A DNA stretch of 64,000 nucleotides from DASUBN01 sp036500225. GTDB taxonomy: Bacteria > Pseudomonadota > Gammaproteobacteria > Natronospirales > REEB76. The position numbers and the translations under genes were made by a program. The notes below the pieces were generated by a model, which was given only the letters and a program-made list of their open reading frames with translations, was not told the origin of the DNA and made no database searches. Positions 25,895 to 34,134 of the stretch are shown one piece after another. Position 1 is the first letter of the stretch; every line of letters starts with the position of its first letter. The stretch is taken from assembly GCA_036500225.1 (NCBI GenBank), contig DASYCJ010000021.1:12775-76774 (forward strand), written 5' to 3'.

Positions 25895-27304
25895 TTAGAA
25901 CCTGTAACGGTACGACACGCCCAGGATGTCTGCGTCGGCCTTGAAGGTGCCGACGATGTGGTCATGGCCCGCAGAGTTGGTCTGGTTGAAGGCCAGGCTC
26001 GAACCCAGGAACAGGTGGGCATAACCGATGTCCCACTGGGAATGCTCGCTCACGTGCCAGGTGGCGCCGAGGGCGATCCAGGTGCGGTCACCGTCCGGCA
26101 GGCGCGCGGTACGACTGGCACTCTTGTCGTTGGTGCAGCTCGAGTTGAAGGCCGTGGTGTTGCAGGGGGCTGAGGGGTCCGGCACCGGCGAGTTGTCGAG
26201 TGCCAGGCCGCCGCGGAATGTCCAGGAGTCATTGAAGCGGAAGTCGGCGCCGATGCTGTAGCGGTTGGAGTTGCTCAGGCCTTCATCGACCACCGCATCC
26301 TGGGTGCCTTTGTTGGCGAAGGCGATGTCGAGCTTGTCGAAGCTGCTCCAGCCGGTGTAGGACCAGTCAGCGAACAGGGTCCACTGCGGGTCCAACTGGA
26401 AGGCGTAGCTCAAGGACCACATCTGGGGGGTCTCGAACTTGGACGTGACGCCCTGGGCCTGGAACTGAGCCGCACTCGCGGGGTTGGCCGCGAACTGGGC
26501 GGGCACGTTGGTGAAACTCGCGCCGCCGGACAGGTCATGGTTCACGCTGGAACGGTAGGCGAAGCCGATGCGGTTCTCGGAGTTGATCTTCCACAACACG
26601 CCGGCGTTCCAGCCAGTGCCGGTGCCGCTGGCCTGGGTGGAGAAGGCGCCGTCATGACCCTGGGGGGTGAGGCCGATGGAAGTGCAGGTGGCCGGGGCGA
26701 GCTGGCTGAAGCAGACCGAGCCGAAGTCCACGTCGTTGGTGAGCTTCACGTCCATGTGCTGGTAGTCGATGCCAAAGCCCAGCGAAACGCTATCGTTGAT
26801 CTTCCAGGCGATGGTCGGGTTGTAGTTCACCACTAGCACGCTGGTGTAGATCGCCTGATAACGGAAGATGGAGTCGTCGTCATACTTCGTGGACAGGCCG
26901 AACGGCGTGGTGACGCCGAAGCCGAAGGTCAGCTGGTCGTTGATCGGCTGCGAGTAATAGATGAACGCCGGACCGCCGAGCTTGCCGACCTTGCCGCCGT
27001 TACCGCCGGAGAGCGGTTGGCCGGTGGCGTCGGTAGCCGAGGTCTTGCTGAAAGCCGCGTTGAAGTGGATCAGGCTGTAACCGCCCAGGATCTCCGCGCT
27101 GGAGAGGTTGGAGAGTCCCGCCGGGTTGTACCAGATGCTGGAGGAATCTTCCGCAGCCGCGGCGCCGCCGGAATGGGCGCGACCCAGGCTGGTGACACTG
27201 AGCTCGGTGAGCTGGAAGTTGGCGGCAGAGGCGGCAACCGGCAAGGCGGCCAGCACGGCTGCAGCCAGCGGCACGGCCCAATGGGCGGTGTACTTCTTGT
27301 TCAT
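25895..27304 (-). CDS. FadL/OmpP1-family outer-membrane transporter
   Basis: This 469-residue outer-membrane barrel belongs to the family that takes up long-chain fatty acids and other hydrophobic compounds. After a signal peptide ending AASA, the mature N-terminus starts NFQLTELSVTSLGRAHSGGA with the NPAGL motif, the plug segment of FadL. Strands end in YRYRF, a C-terminal insertion signal. The ATG at 27304 has GGGGA upstream; an in-frame ATG 45 bases earlier is unlikely. It lies 90 bases behind phoH on the same strand. An AlkB-type hydroxylase elsewhere in the window also acts on hydrophobic substrates, but no link is shown. Confidence 0.9.
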   Translation of the reverse strand: MNKKYTAHWAVPLAAAVLAALPVAASAANFQLTELSVTSLGRAHSGGAAAAEDSSSIWYNPAGLSNLSSAEILGGYSLIHFNAAFSKTSATDATGQPLSGGNGGKVGKLGGPAFIYYSQPINDQLTFGFGVTTPFGLSTKYDDDSIFRYQAIYTSVLVVNYNPTIAWKINDSVSLGFGIDYQHMDVKLTNDVDFGSVCFSQLAPATCTSIGLTPQGHDGAFSTQASGTGTGWNAGVLWKINSENRIGFAYRSSVNHDLSGGASFTNVPAQFAANPASAAQFQAQGVTSKFETPQMWSLSYAFQLDPQWTLFADWSYTGWSSFDKLDIAFANKGTQDAVVDEGLSNSNRYSIGADFRFNDSWTFRGGLALDNSPVPDPSAPCNTTAFNSSCTNDKSASRTARLPDGDRTWIALGATWHVSEHSQWDIGYAHLFLGSSLAFNQTNSAGHDHIVGTFKADADILGVSYRYRF

Positions 27305-27394
27305 CGGCTTCCCCAGAATGACGGATATGTGACCACCAGATTTAAGCATAGGCGGCCATAAATTGTAAGCATCGGACAGCTTCCCGCCGCGGTT

Positions 27395-28813
27395 TTAGAG
27401 GCTCTCGGAGGCGAAATCCGCAAGCCGCGAGCGTTCGCCTCGGAGCAGCGTCAGGTGCCCGGAATGCGGCCAGCGTTTGAAACGGTCCACCACGAATGTG
27501 AGGCCCGAGGTGGTCTCCGTCAGGTACGGGGTGTCTATCTGGGAGATGTTTCCTATGCAGACCATCTTGGTGCCGGGTCCGGCGCGTGTGATCAACGCCT
27601 TCAGCTGTTTGGGCGTGAGGTTCTGGGCCTCGTCCACGATGATGTAACGGTTGAGGAAGGTGCGGCCGCGCATGAAGTTCATGGAGCGGATCTTGATGCG
27701 GTTGCGCAGGAGGTCGCCGGTGGCGGCTCGGCCCCATTCGCCGCCCTCGCTGGATTGGGTGAGTACTTCCAGATTGTCCATGAGCGCGCCCATCCAGGGC
27801 GTCATCTTCTCTTCCTCGGTACCCGGCAGGAAACCGATGTCCTCGCCCAGGGGCACCGTGACGCGGGTCATGATGATCTCGCGGTAGCGATTCTGTTCCA
27901 GGGTCTGGGCCAGGCCCCCCGCCAGCGCCAGCAGCGTCTTGCCGGTGCCGGCTGAACCCAGCAGCGAGACGAAATCCACGCTCGGGTCTAGCAGCATGTT
28001 GAGGGCGAAGTTCTGTTCGCGGTTGCGGGCGTTGATGCCCCACACCGTGTGGCGGATGCCGCGGTAATCGCGGGTCAGTTCCAGCAGCGCGCCGCGGTCG
28101 TCGATGCCGCGCACCATGGCCTCAAAGTTGTCGGTCTCACTGTATACGCATTGGTTGTGATGCCAGTCCTTCACCAGCGGGCCCTTGATGCGGTACCAGG
28201 TGCGGCCTTCCTGCTGCCAAGATTCCATATCCTTGCTGTGCTTGTCCCAGAAGTCCTTAGGCAGTTCCTGCAAGCCCGTGAACAAGAGGTCCAGGTCGTC
28301 CAGGGCCTTGTCGTTGAAGTAATCCTCGGCGTGGATGCCGAGCACCGAGGCCTTGATGCGCAGGTTGATGTCTTTGGACACCAACGTCACACGGGTGTCC
28401 TTGTGCTTCTGCTGCAAGGCCTGAGTGGTGGCGAGGATGTAGTTGTCGGGCTTATTGCCAGGCAGGGTCTCGGGCAGAGCGCCGGCCAGGGCCTCGGTCT
28501 GGAAGAACAGGCGTCCGCCGGTGACGGCGGCGCCGGTGGCATTCTGCAGGCTCTGGATCACCAGGCCTTCGTCGATCTGATCCTTGCTGACATCGCGCAT
28601 CATGTCGTCGAGGAAGCGGCTCACCTGGCGCACGTTGCGCGAGGCTTCCGACATGCCTTTCTTGCCGGCGTCCAGCTCTTCTAGCACCACCATGGGCAGG
28701 AAGATGTCGTGTTCCTGGAAGCGGAAGATGGCGGTGGGGTCGTGCATCAACACGTTGGTGTCAAGCACGTAGAGGCGGCGCTGTTGTTTGTTCGGGCTCT
28801 TGGTCTTGCTCAC
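27395..28813 (-). CDS. PhoH-family ATPase with N-terminal PIN domain
   Basis: This 472-residue protein fuses a PIN-type RNase domain (residues ~12-160, YVLDTNVLMHDP with D18, then VVLEELD) to a PhoH-type ATPase (~250-460) with P-loop GSAGTGKT at 286-293 and Walker B YIIVDEAQNLTP. This arrangement (YlaK/PhoH2-like) suggests an RNA helicase-nuclease. It overlaps the upstream bcp stop by four bases. Confidence 0.88.
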   Translation of the reverse strand: MSKTKSPNKQQRRLYVLDTNVLMHDPTAIFRFQEHDIFLPMVVLEELDAGKKGMSEASRNVRQVSRFLDDMMRDVSKDQIDEGLVIQSLQNATGAAVTGGRLFFQTEALAGALPETLPGNKPDNYILATTQALQQKHKDTRVTLVSKDINLRIKASVLGIHAEDYFNDKALDDLDLLFTGLQELPKDFWDKHSKDMESWQQEGRTWYRIKGPLVKDWHHNQCVYSETDNFEAMVRGIDDRGALLELTRDYRGIRHTVWGINARNREQNFALNMLLDPSVDFVSLLGSAGTGKTLLALAGGLAQTLEQNRYREIIMTRVTVPLGEDIGFLPGTEEEKMTPWMGALMDNLEVLTQSSEGGEWGRAATGDLLRNRIKIRSMNFMRGRTFLNRYIIVDEAQNLTPKQLKALITRAGPGTKMVCIGNISQIDTPYLTETTSGLTFVVDRFKRWPHSGHLTLLRGERSRLADFASESL

Positions 28814-29373
28814 TTCTTCTTGCCCCGTTTGGCAGTCTTTTTCGCGGTCTTCTTCTTAGGTGCCTTCCTCCTGGACTTGGCTTTGGGCGTCTTGGCGGGA
28901 GCCGGATCCTCGGCGCTCACGGCAGCCAACACCTCGGCGGCGTGGCCTTCCACCTTCAGCTTGCGCCACTCGCGGCGCAGCAGGCCATCCTTGCCGATGA
29001 GGAAGGTGCTGCGTTCGATCCCGCGTACCTTCTTGCCGTACATGTTCTTCATCTTGATGACGTCGAACAAGGCGCAGAGCTTCTCGTCCTCGTCGGAGAG
29101 CAGGTCGAAGTTGAAGCTGTACTTGTCGCAGAACTTCTCGTGGGACTTCAGGCTGTCGCGGGACACACCCAGGATCACCGCGCCCTTGCGCCGGAAGTCC
29201 GCGTTCATGTCGCGGAAGTCCTGGCCTTCGACGGTACAGCCCGGGGTGTCGTCCTTGGGGTAGAAGTACAGGACCACGTCATGGCCCTTGAGGGAGGACA
29301 AGCTGATCTGTTTACCGCCGGTGGCGGGCAGCTTGAAGTCGGGTACTTTCTTGCCGAGGGCGATCTTGCTCAT
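28810..29373 (-). CDS. bcp: Thioredoxin-dependent peroxiredoxin (Bcp/PrxQ) with basic tail
   Basis: This 187-residue peroxidase reduces hydroperoxides. The peroxidatic cysteine is C46 in DDTPGCTVEGQDFRD. The usual second Cys five residues later is missing, and C82 (36 residues on) is the likely resolving cysteine, as in the alpha-3 type of PrxQ. The enzyme domain ends near residue 154; residues 161-187 are a Lys/Ala/Pro tail with 16 basic residues of 27, like histone H1 tails. It lies between gcvR and phoH on the same strand, as bcp follows gcvR in E. coli. Confidence 0.92.
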   Translation of the reverse strand: MSKIALGKKVPDFKLPATGGKQISLSSLKGHDVVLYFYPKDDTPGCTVEGQDFRDMNADFRRKGAVILGVSRDSLKSHEKFCDKYSFNFDLLSDEDEKLCALFDVIKMKNMYGKKVRGIERSTFLIGKDGLLRREWRKLKVEGHAAEVLAAVSAEDPAPAKTPKAKSRRKAPKKKTAKKTAKRGKKK

Positions 29374-29388
29374 GTGGCTCCTGGTGGT

Positions 29389-29919
29389 TCAGCCCTTGAT
29401 GGGCTCCATGATGGCGTCTAGGTTCAGGTTGTCGCAGAACTCCATGAACTCCTCGCGCAACCGGCCCACGTGGGTGTCGGCAGGGATGTTCACCGCCAGT
29501 TGCACCGCGAACATGGGTGCGCCGGTGTGGGCGGCGGCGTAGCTGCGGGTGCTCAGATCCGCCACGCCGATGTTGCGGGAGGCGAAGAAGTCCGCGAGGT
29601 TGAAGATGATGCCGGGCTGGTCCAGGCACACCACGTCCACGGCGTAAGGCAGCAGGTCCTCGCGGGGTTCCCGCTCCTTGGTGCGGCGGGCCGCCAGGGT
29701 CAGGCCCAGCTTCTTCTCGAGCTTGGGCAGGGTGCCTTCCAGCTTGGTGACGGTGTTCCAGTTGCCGGAGATGAGCAGCAGCATGGAGAACTCGGTACCC
29801 AGCACCGTCATGCGGCTCTCGACCACGTTGCAGCCGGAGTCTTTCACGGCGCGTGCGAGGTCATGGAGGATGCCGGGCCGGTCTTCCGCCAGCACCGATA
29901 CCACCAGGAACTGTGTCAT
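29389..29919 (-). CDS. gcvR: GcvR-like double-ACT-domain regulator
   Basis: This 176-residue protein consists of two ACT domains: ~5-80 (VLAEDRPGILHDLARAVKDSGCNV) and ~95-170 (VVCLDQPGIIFNLADFFASRNIGV). GcvR represses the glycine cleavage genes in E. coli by binding GcvA. The start MTQFLVVSVL at 29919 is chosen because upstream codons look random. The gene order dapA / gcvR / bcp with dapA divergent matches E. coli, which supports the name. Confidence 0.85.
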   Translation of the reverse strand: MTQFLVVSVLAEDRPGILHDLARAVKDSGCNVVESRMTVLGTEFSMLLLISGNWNTVTKLEGTLPKLEKKLGLTLAARRTKEREPREDLLPYAVDVVCLDQPGIIFNLADFFASRNIGVADLSTRSYAAAHTGAPMFAVQLAVNIPADTHVGRLREEFMEFCDNLNLDAIMEPIKG

Positions 29920-30070
29920 TCGGGCTCGCAGCGGGTTAACCGGACCGGTAGGGGAGGGATGGCAGCAGTGTAACGGGTTTCCGGAAGGCCGCAAGCCGAA
30001 TACCCGCAGTCCCACGCTGGCGGCGGCGGCGGGCGGCCGGTAAAATGGCGTTTTTCCCCGAGGTCTCCCG

Positions 30071-30949
30071 ATGTTCCAGGGCAGCATGGTGGCGCTGGTC
30101 ACGCCCATGTCCGACGACGGCCGGCTGGATCTGGCCGCGCTCGATGCTTTGGTGGAGTGGCACGTGGCGCAGGGTACCGATGCCATCGTCGCCATTGGTA
30201 CGACCGGCGAGGCCTCGACGCTGGAAGGCGACGAGCAGTTCGAAGTGGTAGCGCGTTGCGTGCGTGCCGCTGCGGGTCGGATACCGGTCATCGCCGGCGC
30301 TACCTCCAATGCCACCGCCCACGCCGTGCAGCTCTCCCGCCGTGCTGAGGCCGTCGGCGCCGATGCGGTCTTGAGCGCCGCTCCTTATTACAACAAGCCA
30401 GGCCAGGAGGGCCTGTACCGGCATTTCTGTGCCGTAGCCGAGTCGGTATCGGTGCCGGTACTCCTCTATAACGTGCCGAGCCGTACCATCACCGACATAT
30501 TGCCGGAGACGGTGGAACGCCTGGCCCAGTTGCCCAATGTGAAGGGCATCAAGGAAGCCACCGGCGACCTCAAGCGCGCCCAAGATATCCGCAAGCGCTG
30601 CGGCAAGGACTTCCTGCTCATCAGCGGCGACGACGCCACCGCCAGGGAGTTCATGCTGCAGGGTGGGTGTGGGGTGATCTCGGTCACCGCCAACGTTGCG
30701 CCTAAACTCATGCACGCGCTCACGGTGGCTGCCCGTGCCGGCGATGCAGCCAAGGCCGCCGCCATCGACGCGGAGCTGGCGCCCTTGCATAAGGCCCTGT
30801 TCGTGGAGAGCAACCCCATCCCGGTGAAATGGGCCCTGAGCGTCATGGGCCGTATCCCGGCCGGCATCCGTCTGCCGCTCACGCCTCTCGCCGGTGAGCA
30901 CCAGGCAGCGGTGCGTTCGGCCCTGAAAGCCGGGCGCGCCCTGGTTTAA
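30071..30949 (+). CDS. dapA: 4-hydroxy-tetrahydrodipicolinate synthase
   Basis: This 292-residue Schiff-base aldolase condenses pyruvate with aspartate semialdehyde in lysine and diaminopimelate synthesis. The Schiff-base lysine is K161 (VKGIKEATGD), and Y133 (LLYNVPSRT) and T44/T45 (IGTTGEAS) form the catalytic triad at the same positions as in E. coli DapA. A TAAAATGGCG sequence 28 bases upstream could be its -10 region. A BamC-like lipoprotein gene follows, again as in E. coli. Confidence 0.96.
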   Translation: MFQGSMVALVTPMSDDGRLDLAALDALVEWHVAQGTDAIVAIGTTGEASTLEGDEQFEVVARCVRAAAGRIPVIAGATSNATAHAVQLSRRAEAVGADAVLSAAPYYNKPGQEGLYRHFCAVAESVSVPVLLYNVPSRTITDILPETVERLAQLPNVKGIKEATGDLKRAQDIRKRCGKDFLLISGDDATAREFMLQGGCGVISVTANVAPKLMHALTVAARAGDAAKAAAIDAELAPLHKALFVESNPIPVKWALSVMGRIPAGIRLPLTPLAGEHQAAVRSALKAGRALV

Positions 30950-30979
30950 CCATCCTCATTCATGTCCTCAAGGTATCCG

Positions 30980-31402
30980 ATGACAAACCGTCTCTTGATC
31001 TTCCTGGTGTTGCCGGCTGCGGCTGTGGCGCTCGCCTCCTGTAGTTCCGCGCCCACCTGCGGCAACTCCCATCAATACCTCACCGGCTACGCCACCCATG
31101 CGCCCCTCAAGGCGCCTGCCGGCGTGACCCTCCCGACAGCGGATCCTGCCTATAAGATCCCGGTCGCGGGTACCGCTCCCGCTCCTGTAGCGGCTCCGGC
31201 AGCGGGTATCTCGGCTGCGCCTTGCCTGGTGACCCCGCCCACGGTCCTGACCCCGGAAGACATGAATAAGGTCGTGAAACCGGCGCCTGTCGCCAAACCT
31301 GCCGTCGCCGCCCCGGCTGCCGACACCAAGGCGGCCGCCAAGCCGGTGCCGTCGGCTGCCAGTAACCCGCCTCCTGTTGCGGGCGGCGGTGCCATGGAGT
31401 AA
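30980..31402 (+). CDS. Small BamC-like lipoprotein
   Basis: This 140-residue lipoprotein has signal MTNRLLIFLVLPAAAVALAS and a lipobox LASC (C21). Residues 41-61 read APLKAPAGVTLPTADPAYKI plus P, which closely resembles the E. coli BamC lasso that wraps around BamD (PAG-x2-LP-x5-Y-x-IP). Together with its place behind dapA this points to a BamC relative. The two folded helix-grip domains of BamC are absent; the rest is an Ala/Pro/Lys-rich tail. The ATG at 30980 follows AAGG; an earlier ATG at 30962 is possible. Role in the BAM complex is inferred. Confidence 0.7.
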   Translation: MTNRLLIFLVLPAAAVALASCSSAPTCGNSHQYLTGYATHAPLKAPAGVTLPTADPAYKIPVAGTAPAPVAAPAAGISAAPCLVTPPTVLTPEDMNKVVKPAPVAKPAVAAPAADTKAAAKPVPSAASNPPPVAGGGAME

Positions 31403-31451
31403 CCTTCCGCGCCTTTTGCGCCGAAGACTTTAGAATAGAAGCCAAGTTTAT

Positions 31452-31543
31452 GGAGAGGTGTCCGAGCGGTCGAAGGAGCACGCCTGGAAAGCGTGTATAC
31501 GGTTAACACCGTATCGCGGGTTCGAATCCCGCTCTCTCCGCCA
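31452..31543 (+). tRNA. tRNA-Ser (GGA)
   Basis: A 92-base class II tRNA. Acceptor GGAGAGG pairs with TCTCTCC, and GCCA is encoded. The D-arm has TGTCCGAGCGGTCGAAGGAG, the anticodon arm CACGC-CTGGAAA-GCGTG shows GGA, a long variable arm follows (TATACGGTTAACACCGTAT) and the T-arm is CGGGTTCGAATCCCG. A strong terminator follows eight bases downstream. Confidence 0.97.
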
Positions 31544-31550
31544 ATTGCAG

Positions 31551-31588
31551 AAAAAGATAAGGGGCCTAAGAGGCCCTTTATCTTTTTC
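31551..31588 (+). terminator. Terminator after tRNA-Ser
   Basis: AAAAAGATAA-GGGGCCT (31551-31567) pairs with AGGCCC-TTTATCTTTTT (31571-31587) with one G-T pair and an AAG loop. The arms carry an A-run and a T-run, so it can act on either strand. Confidence 0.85.
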
Positions 31589-31596
31589 TACAACTT

Positions 31597-31760
31597 GAAG
31601 AGAAATACGTGGGATCCGAACCCGCGATGTATAAATAGGCCGGTTCGACAAAATCGCTGGGAGCGATTGAACAGCGCCGCTCCCGGCGGCGCTCGACCCG
31701 AAGGGGCGCCGGGCAGGGATAGCCCGGCCTAATCCCGCTCTCTCTCGCCTCTGAAATCCA
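31597..31760. repeat. Hairpin-rich spacer with a partial copy of the tRNA-Ser 3' end
   Basis: No gene is seen. The sequence AATCCCGCTCTCTC occurs in tRNA-Ser (31525-31538) and again at 31731-31744. Between them lie a T-arm-like hairpin CGTGGG-ATCCGAA-CCCGCG (31608-31626, tRNA-like on the minus strand) and three further stems: AATCGCT/AGCGATT, AGCGCCGC/GCGGCGCT and GCCGGGC/GCCCGGC (about 31654-31728). This looks like a remnant of a tRNA-associated insertion or duplicated tRNA, or an unknown structured RNA. Confidence 0.45.
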
Positions 31761-31761
31761 C

Positions 31762-31790
31762 TTGAATGACGCTCCCTGACCCCCCATCAT
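31762..31790 (+). promoter_or_regulatory. Putative promoter of ffs
   Basis: TTGAAT (31762-31767) and CATCAT (31785-31790), 17 bases apart, would start transcription near 31797, just before the SRP RNA. The match is moderate. Confidence 0.4.
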
Positions 31791-31805
31791 TAGCAAAAGC
31801 AAGTT

Positions 31806-31924
<119 letters not shown>

Positions 31925-31934
31925 AATCGGTTAC

Positions 31935-32029
31935 GTTTGAAAACTCCCTCCCTGGAATTTTCAAACTCGGCTGGTCCGGCCCAGCCGTACCAGCCTCCGC
32001 TCCGCGCGCGGCACCTCCTTAGGTGCCGC
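31935..32029 (+). promoter_or_regulatory. Three hairpins between ffs and dnaX
   Basis: In order: GTTTGAAAA (31935-31943) with TTTTCAAAC (31958-31966); GGCTGG with CCAGCC (about 31969-31986); and a perfect 9-bp stem GCGGCACCT (32008-32016) with AGGTGCCGC (32021-32029). None is followed by a long T-run. They may end the ffs transcript, or form the dnaX leader. Nothing else is seen up to the dnaX start. Confidence 0.45.
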
Positions 32030-32104
32030 GGCCTGCCTCTGGGTATGGAGCGTCTGTTAAAGTAGCTCTAACGAGCGATCCAACCCCGAACACCCCGAGA
32101 CGGC

Positions 32105-33685
32105 ATGTCGTATCAGGTCCTGGCGAGAAAATGGCGCCCGCGTAACTTCGCGGAGATGGTGGGCCAGGAGCACGTGTTGCGGGCCCTGATCAACGCCCTC
32201 GACCATGACCGGCTGCACCACGCTTTCCTGTTCACCGGCACCCGTGGCGTCGGCAAGACCACCATCGCCCGCATCCTGGCCAAGTCCCTGAACTGCGAGA
32301 CTGGCATGACCTCACGGCCCTGCGGCCAGTGCAGTGCCTGCCAGGAGATCGACGCCGGCCGTTTCGTGGACTTGATCGAAGTGGATGCCGCTTCCCGCAC
32401 CGGTGTGGATGACACCCGCGAGTTGCTGGACAACGTGCAGTACGCACCCAGCCGCGGCCGCTACAAGGTCTACCTCATCGACGAAGTGCACATGCTCTCC
32501 AAGAGCGCCTTCAACGCGCTGCTGAAGACCCTGGAAGAGCCGCCGCCTCACGTGAAGTTCCTGCTGGCCACCACCGACCCGCAGAAGATCCCGGTGACGG
32601 TGCTGTCCCGCTGCCTGCAGTTCAACCTGAAGCGTCTGCCTGAGAACCTGATCTCGGGCCGCATCAACCACATCCTCGACGCCGAGGGCATCAAGTACGA
32701 GCCCGCGGCGGTGTCCCTGTTGGCGCATGCGGCCGACGGCAGCCTGCGCGACGGCCTGAGCCTCCTGGACCAGTCCATCGCCTTCGGCGGCGGCGAGGTG
32801 AAGGATGCGGACGTGCGCAGCATGCTCGGCACTATCGAACGCACCCACGTGCGTGCCCTGCTGGAAGCACTGGCCGCGCGCAACGGTGCCGCAGTGCTGG
32901 CGGCGGTGGCGCAGTTGGACGAGCGGGCGCCGGACTATCAACTGGTGTTGGATGACCTGGCTTCCGCGCTGCAGCGCATCGCCATCGGCCAGGCCGTGCC
33001 AGCAGCTGCTGCCGAGTTCGATGAAGCTGAGATCCTCATGGCTCTCGCCAAACGTCTCGACCCGGCGGACGTGCAGCTCTATTACCAGATCGCCCTCATG
33101 GGCAAGCGCGACTTGGGACTGGCACCTTCGCCGCGGGCCGGTTTCGAGATGACCCTGCTGCGCATGCTGGCCTTCCAGCCCATGGACGGTACACCGGCCA
33201 TGACCACTAGCGCTGGGCCGGTAGTCATGTCGCAAGCGGCTGCGGCACCTGCTGCCCAGACTGCATCGGCACCGGCCGCGGTGGCGCAAGCAGCGGTGAA
33301 GTGGAGTGAGCCGGACTGGAACGCACTCATCGAGAGCCTTGGATTGCGGGGCGCAGCCCAGCAGCTGGCGGCGAATTGTGTGTACCGGCGTCGCGACGGT
33401 GGAACCTTGTTCCTGGAGATCGACTCTACTCATCAGCAGATGGTGACCAGTCAGTTGCAGGGGCGTCTGGAAGAGGCCTTGTCCCGCCACTACGGCGAGC
33501 CCCTCAAGGTGCGTATCGAGGTGGGCGAGGGCACTCTCGTGACCCCCGCTAAGCTCGGCGAGCAGCGGGAAGCGGATAAGCTGGCGGCTGCCCGTAGCGC
33601 CGTGGCCGCGGATCCCTCCATGCGTGAGCTGGCCGATGCCTTCGGTACCCAGGTCAACCCGGAATTGATCAAACCTGTGGACTGA
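32105..33685 (+). CDS. dnaX: DNA polymerase III tau/gamma subunit
   Basis: This 526-residue AAA+ clamp-loader subunit opens the sliding clamp and ties polymerase cores together. Walker A GTRGVGKT is at 45-52, the zinc site is C64, C73, C76, C79, and Walker B is VYLIDEVHMLSKSAFNALLKTLEEPP. Domain III follows, then an Ala-rich linker (~360-395) and the C-terminal tau domain that binds the alpha subunit (~400-526). No A-rich slippery site like that of E. coli is visible, so a shorter gamma form is not predicted. Confidence 0.96.
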   Translation: MSYQVLARKWRPRNFAEMVGQEHVLRALINALDHDRLHHAFLFTGTRGVGKTTIARILAKSLNCETGMTSRPCGQCSACQEIDAGRFVDLIEVDAASRTGVDDTRELLDNVQYAPSRGRYKVYLIDEVHMLSKSAFNALLKTLEEPPPHVKFLLATTDPQKIPVTVLSRCLQFNLKRLPENLISGRINHILDAEGIKYEPAAVSLLAHAADGSLRDGLSLLDQSIAFGGGEVKDADVRSMLGTIERTHVRALLEALAARNGAAVLAAVAQLDERAPDYQLVLDDLASALQRIAIGQAVPAAAAEFDEAEILMALAKRLDPADVQLYYQIALMGKRDLGLAPSPRAGFEMTLLRMLAFQPMDGTPAMTTSAGPVVMSQAAAAPAAQTASAPAAVAQAAVKWSEPDWNALIESLGLRGAAQQLAANCVYRRRDGGTLFLEIDSTHQQMVTSQLQGRLEEALSRHYGEPLKVRIEVGEGTLVTPAKLGEQREADKLAAARSAVAADPSMRELADAFGTQVNPELIKPVD

Positions 33686-33691
33686 TAGGAT

Positions 33692-33778
33692 GTCGAAAAG
33701 GCCATCCTTGGCCTTCTCGACCTGCTGCGGCACGGCACGGGTCTGCGCCTCGCGCCCAAGGCGCCCATCCATGGGCGC
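33692..33778 (+). promoter_or_regulatory. Two hairpins between dnaX and ybaB
   Basis: GTCGAAAAGGCCA (33692-33704) and TGGCCTTCTCGAC (33709-33721) pair with one mismatch. GCGCCCAT-CC-ATGGGCGC (33761-33778) is a perfect palindrome. Neither has a U-run. They may end dnaX mRNA or separate it from ybaB, which has a TATATATA stretch 20 bases before its start that could be a -10 region. Confidence 0.5.
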
Positions 33779-33822
33779 GATCGGGTCGCTGGCTTCTACT
33801 TATATATATGGAGTGACGGCAT

Positions 33823-34134
33823 ATGCGTGGTGGCTTGGGCAACATGATGAAGCAGGCGCAGCAGATCCAGGAGAACATGCGCCGTGCCCAGGAGAACCTG
33901 GAGAAGCTCGAGGTCGTAGGCTCGGCTGCCGGCGGCAAGGTCACGGTCACCCTGAGCGGCAAGCACGAGGTGCGCCGGGTGCACATCGATCCGGAACTCT
34001 TGAAGGGCGATGCCGAGATGCTGGAAGACCTGATCGCTGTAGCCTGCAACGATGCCAACGCCAAGGTCGAAGCAGTCGCCAAGGAGAGTTTCTCCGGCCT
34101 CGGCCTGCCGCCCGGTCTCAAACTTCCTTTCTGA
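33823..34134 (+). CDS. ybaB: YbaB/EbfC nucleoid-associated protein
   Basis: This 103-residue dimeric DNA-binding protein has the family pattern GNMMKQAQQIQENM-x-AQENL, a central beta strand pair (VTVTLSGKHEVRRVHIDPEL) and a C-terminal helix. It sits between dnaX and recR as in most bacteria. GGAG precedes the ATG, and its TGA overlaps the recR ATG. Confidence 0.95.
   Translation: MRGGLGNMMKQAQQIQENMRRAQENLEKLEVVGSAAGGKVTVTLSGKHEVRRVHIDPELLKGDAEMLEDLIAVACNDANAKVEAVAKESFSGLGLPPGLKLPF

Noticed and set aside
31448..31651. Short open frame on the minus strand with WRRERDSNPR-like sequence
   Set aside because: This is the well-known artefact of translating the tRNA-Ser gene and its repeat.
32105..33685. 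Programmed frameshift in dnaX
   Set aside because: I found no A-rich slippery heptamer with a downstream stem as in E. coli.
32312..33772. 486-codon open frame antisense to dnaX
   Set aside because: Low-complexity, Gln/His/Arg-rich, no motif; shadow of dnaX.
33690..34133. N-terminal extension of recR reaching to the end of dnaX
   Set aside because: It overlaps all of ybaB in another frame; the ATG at 34134 gives the normal RecR length and the usual overlap.
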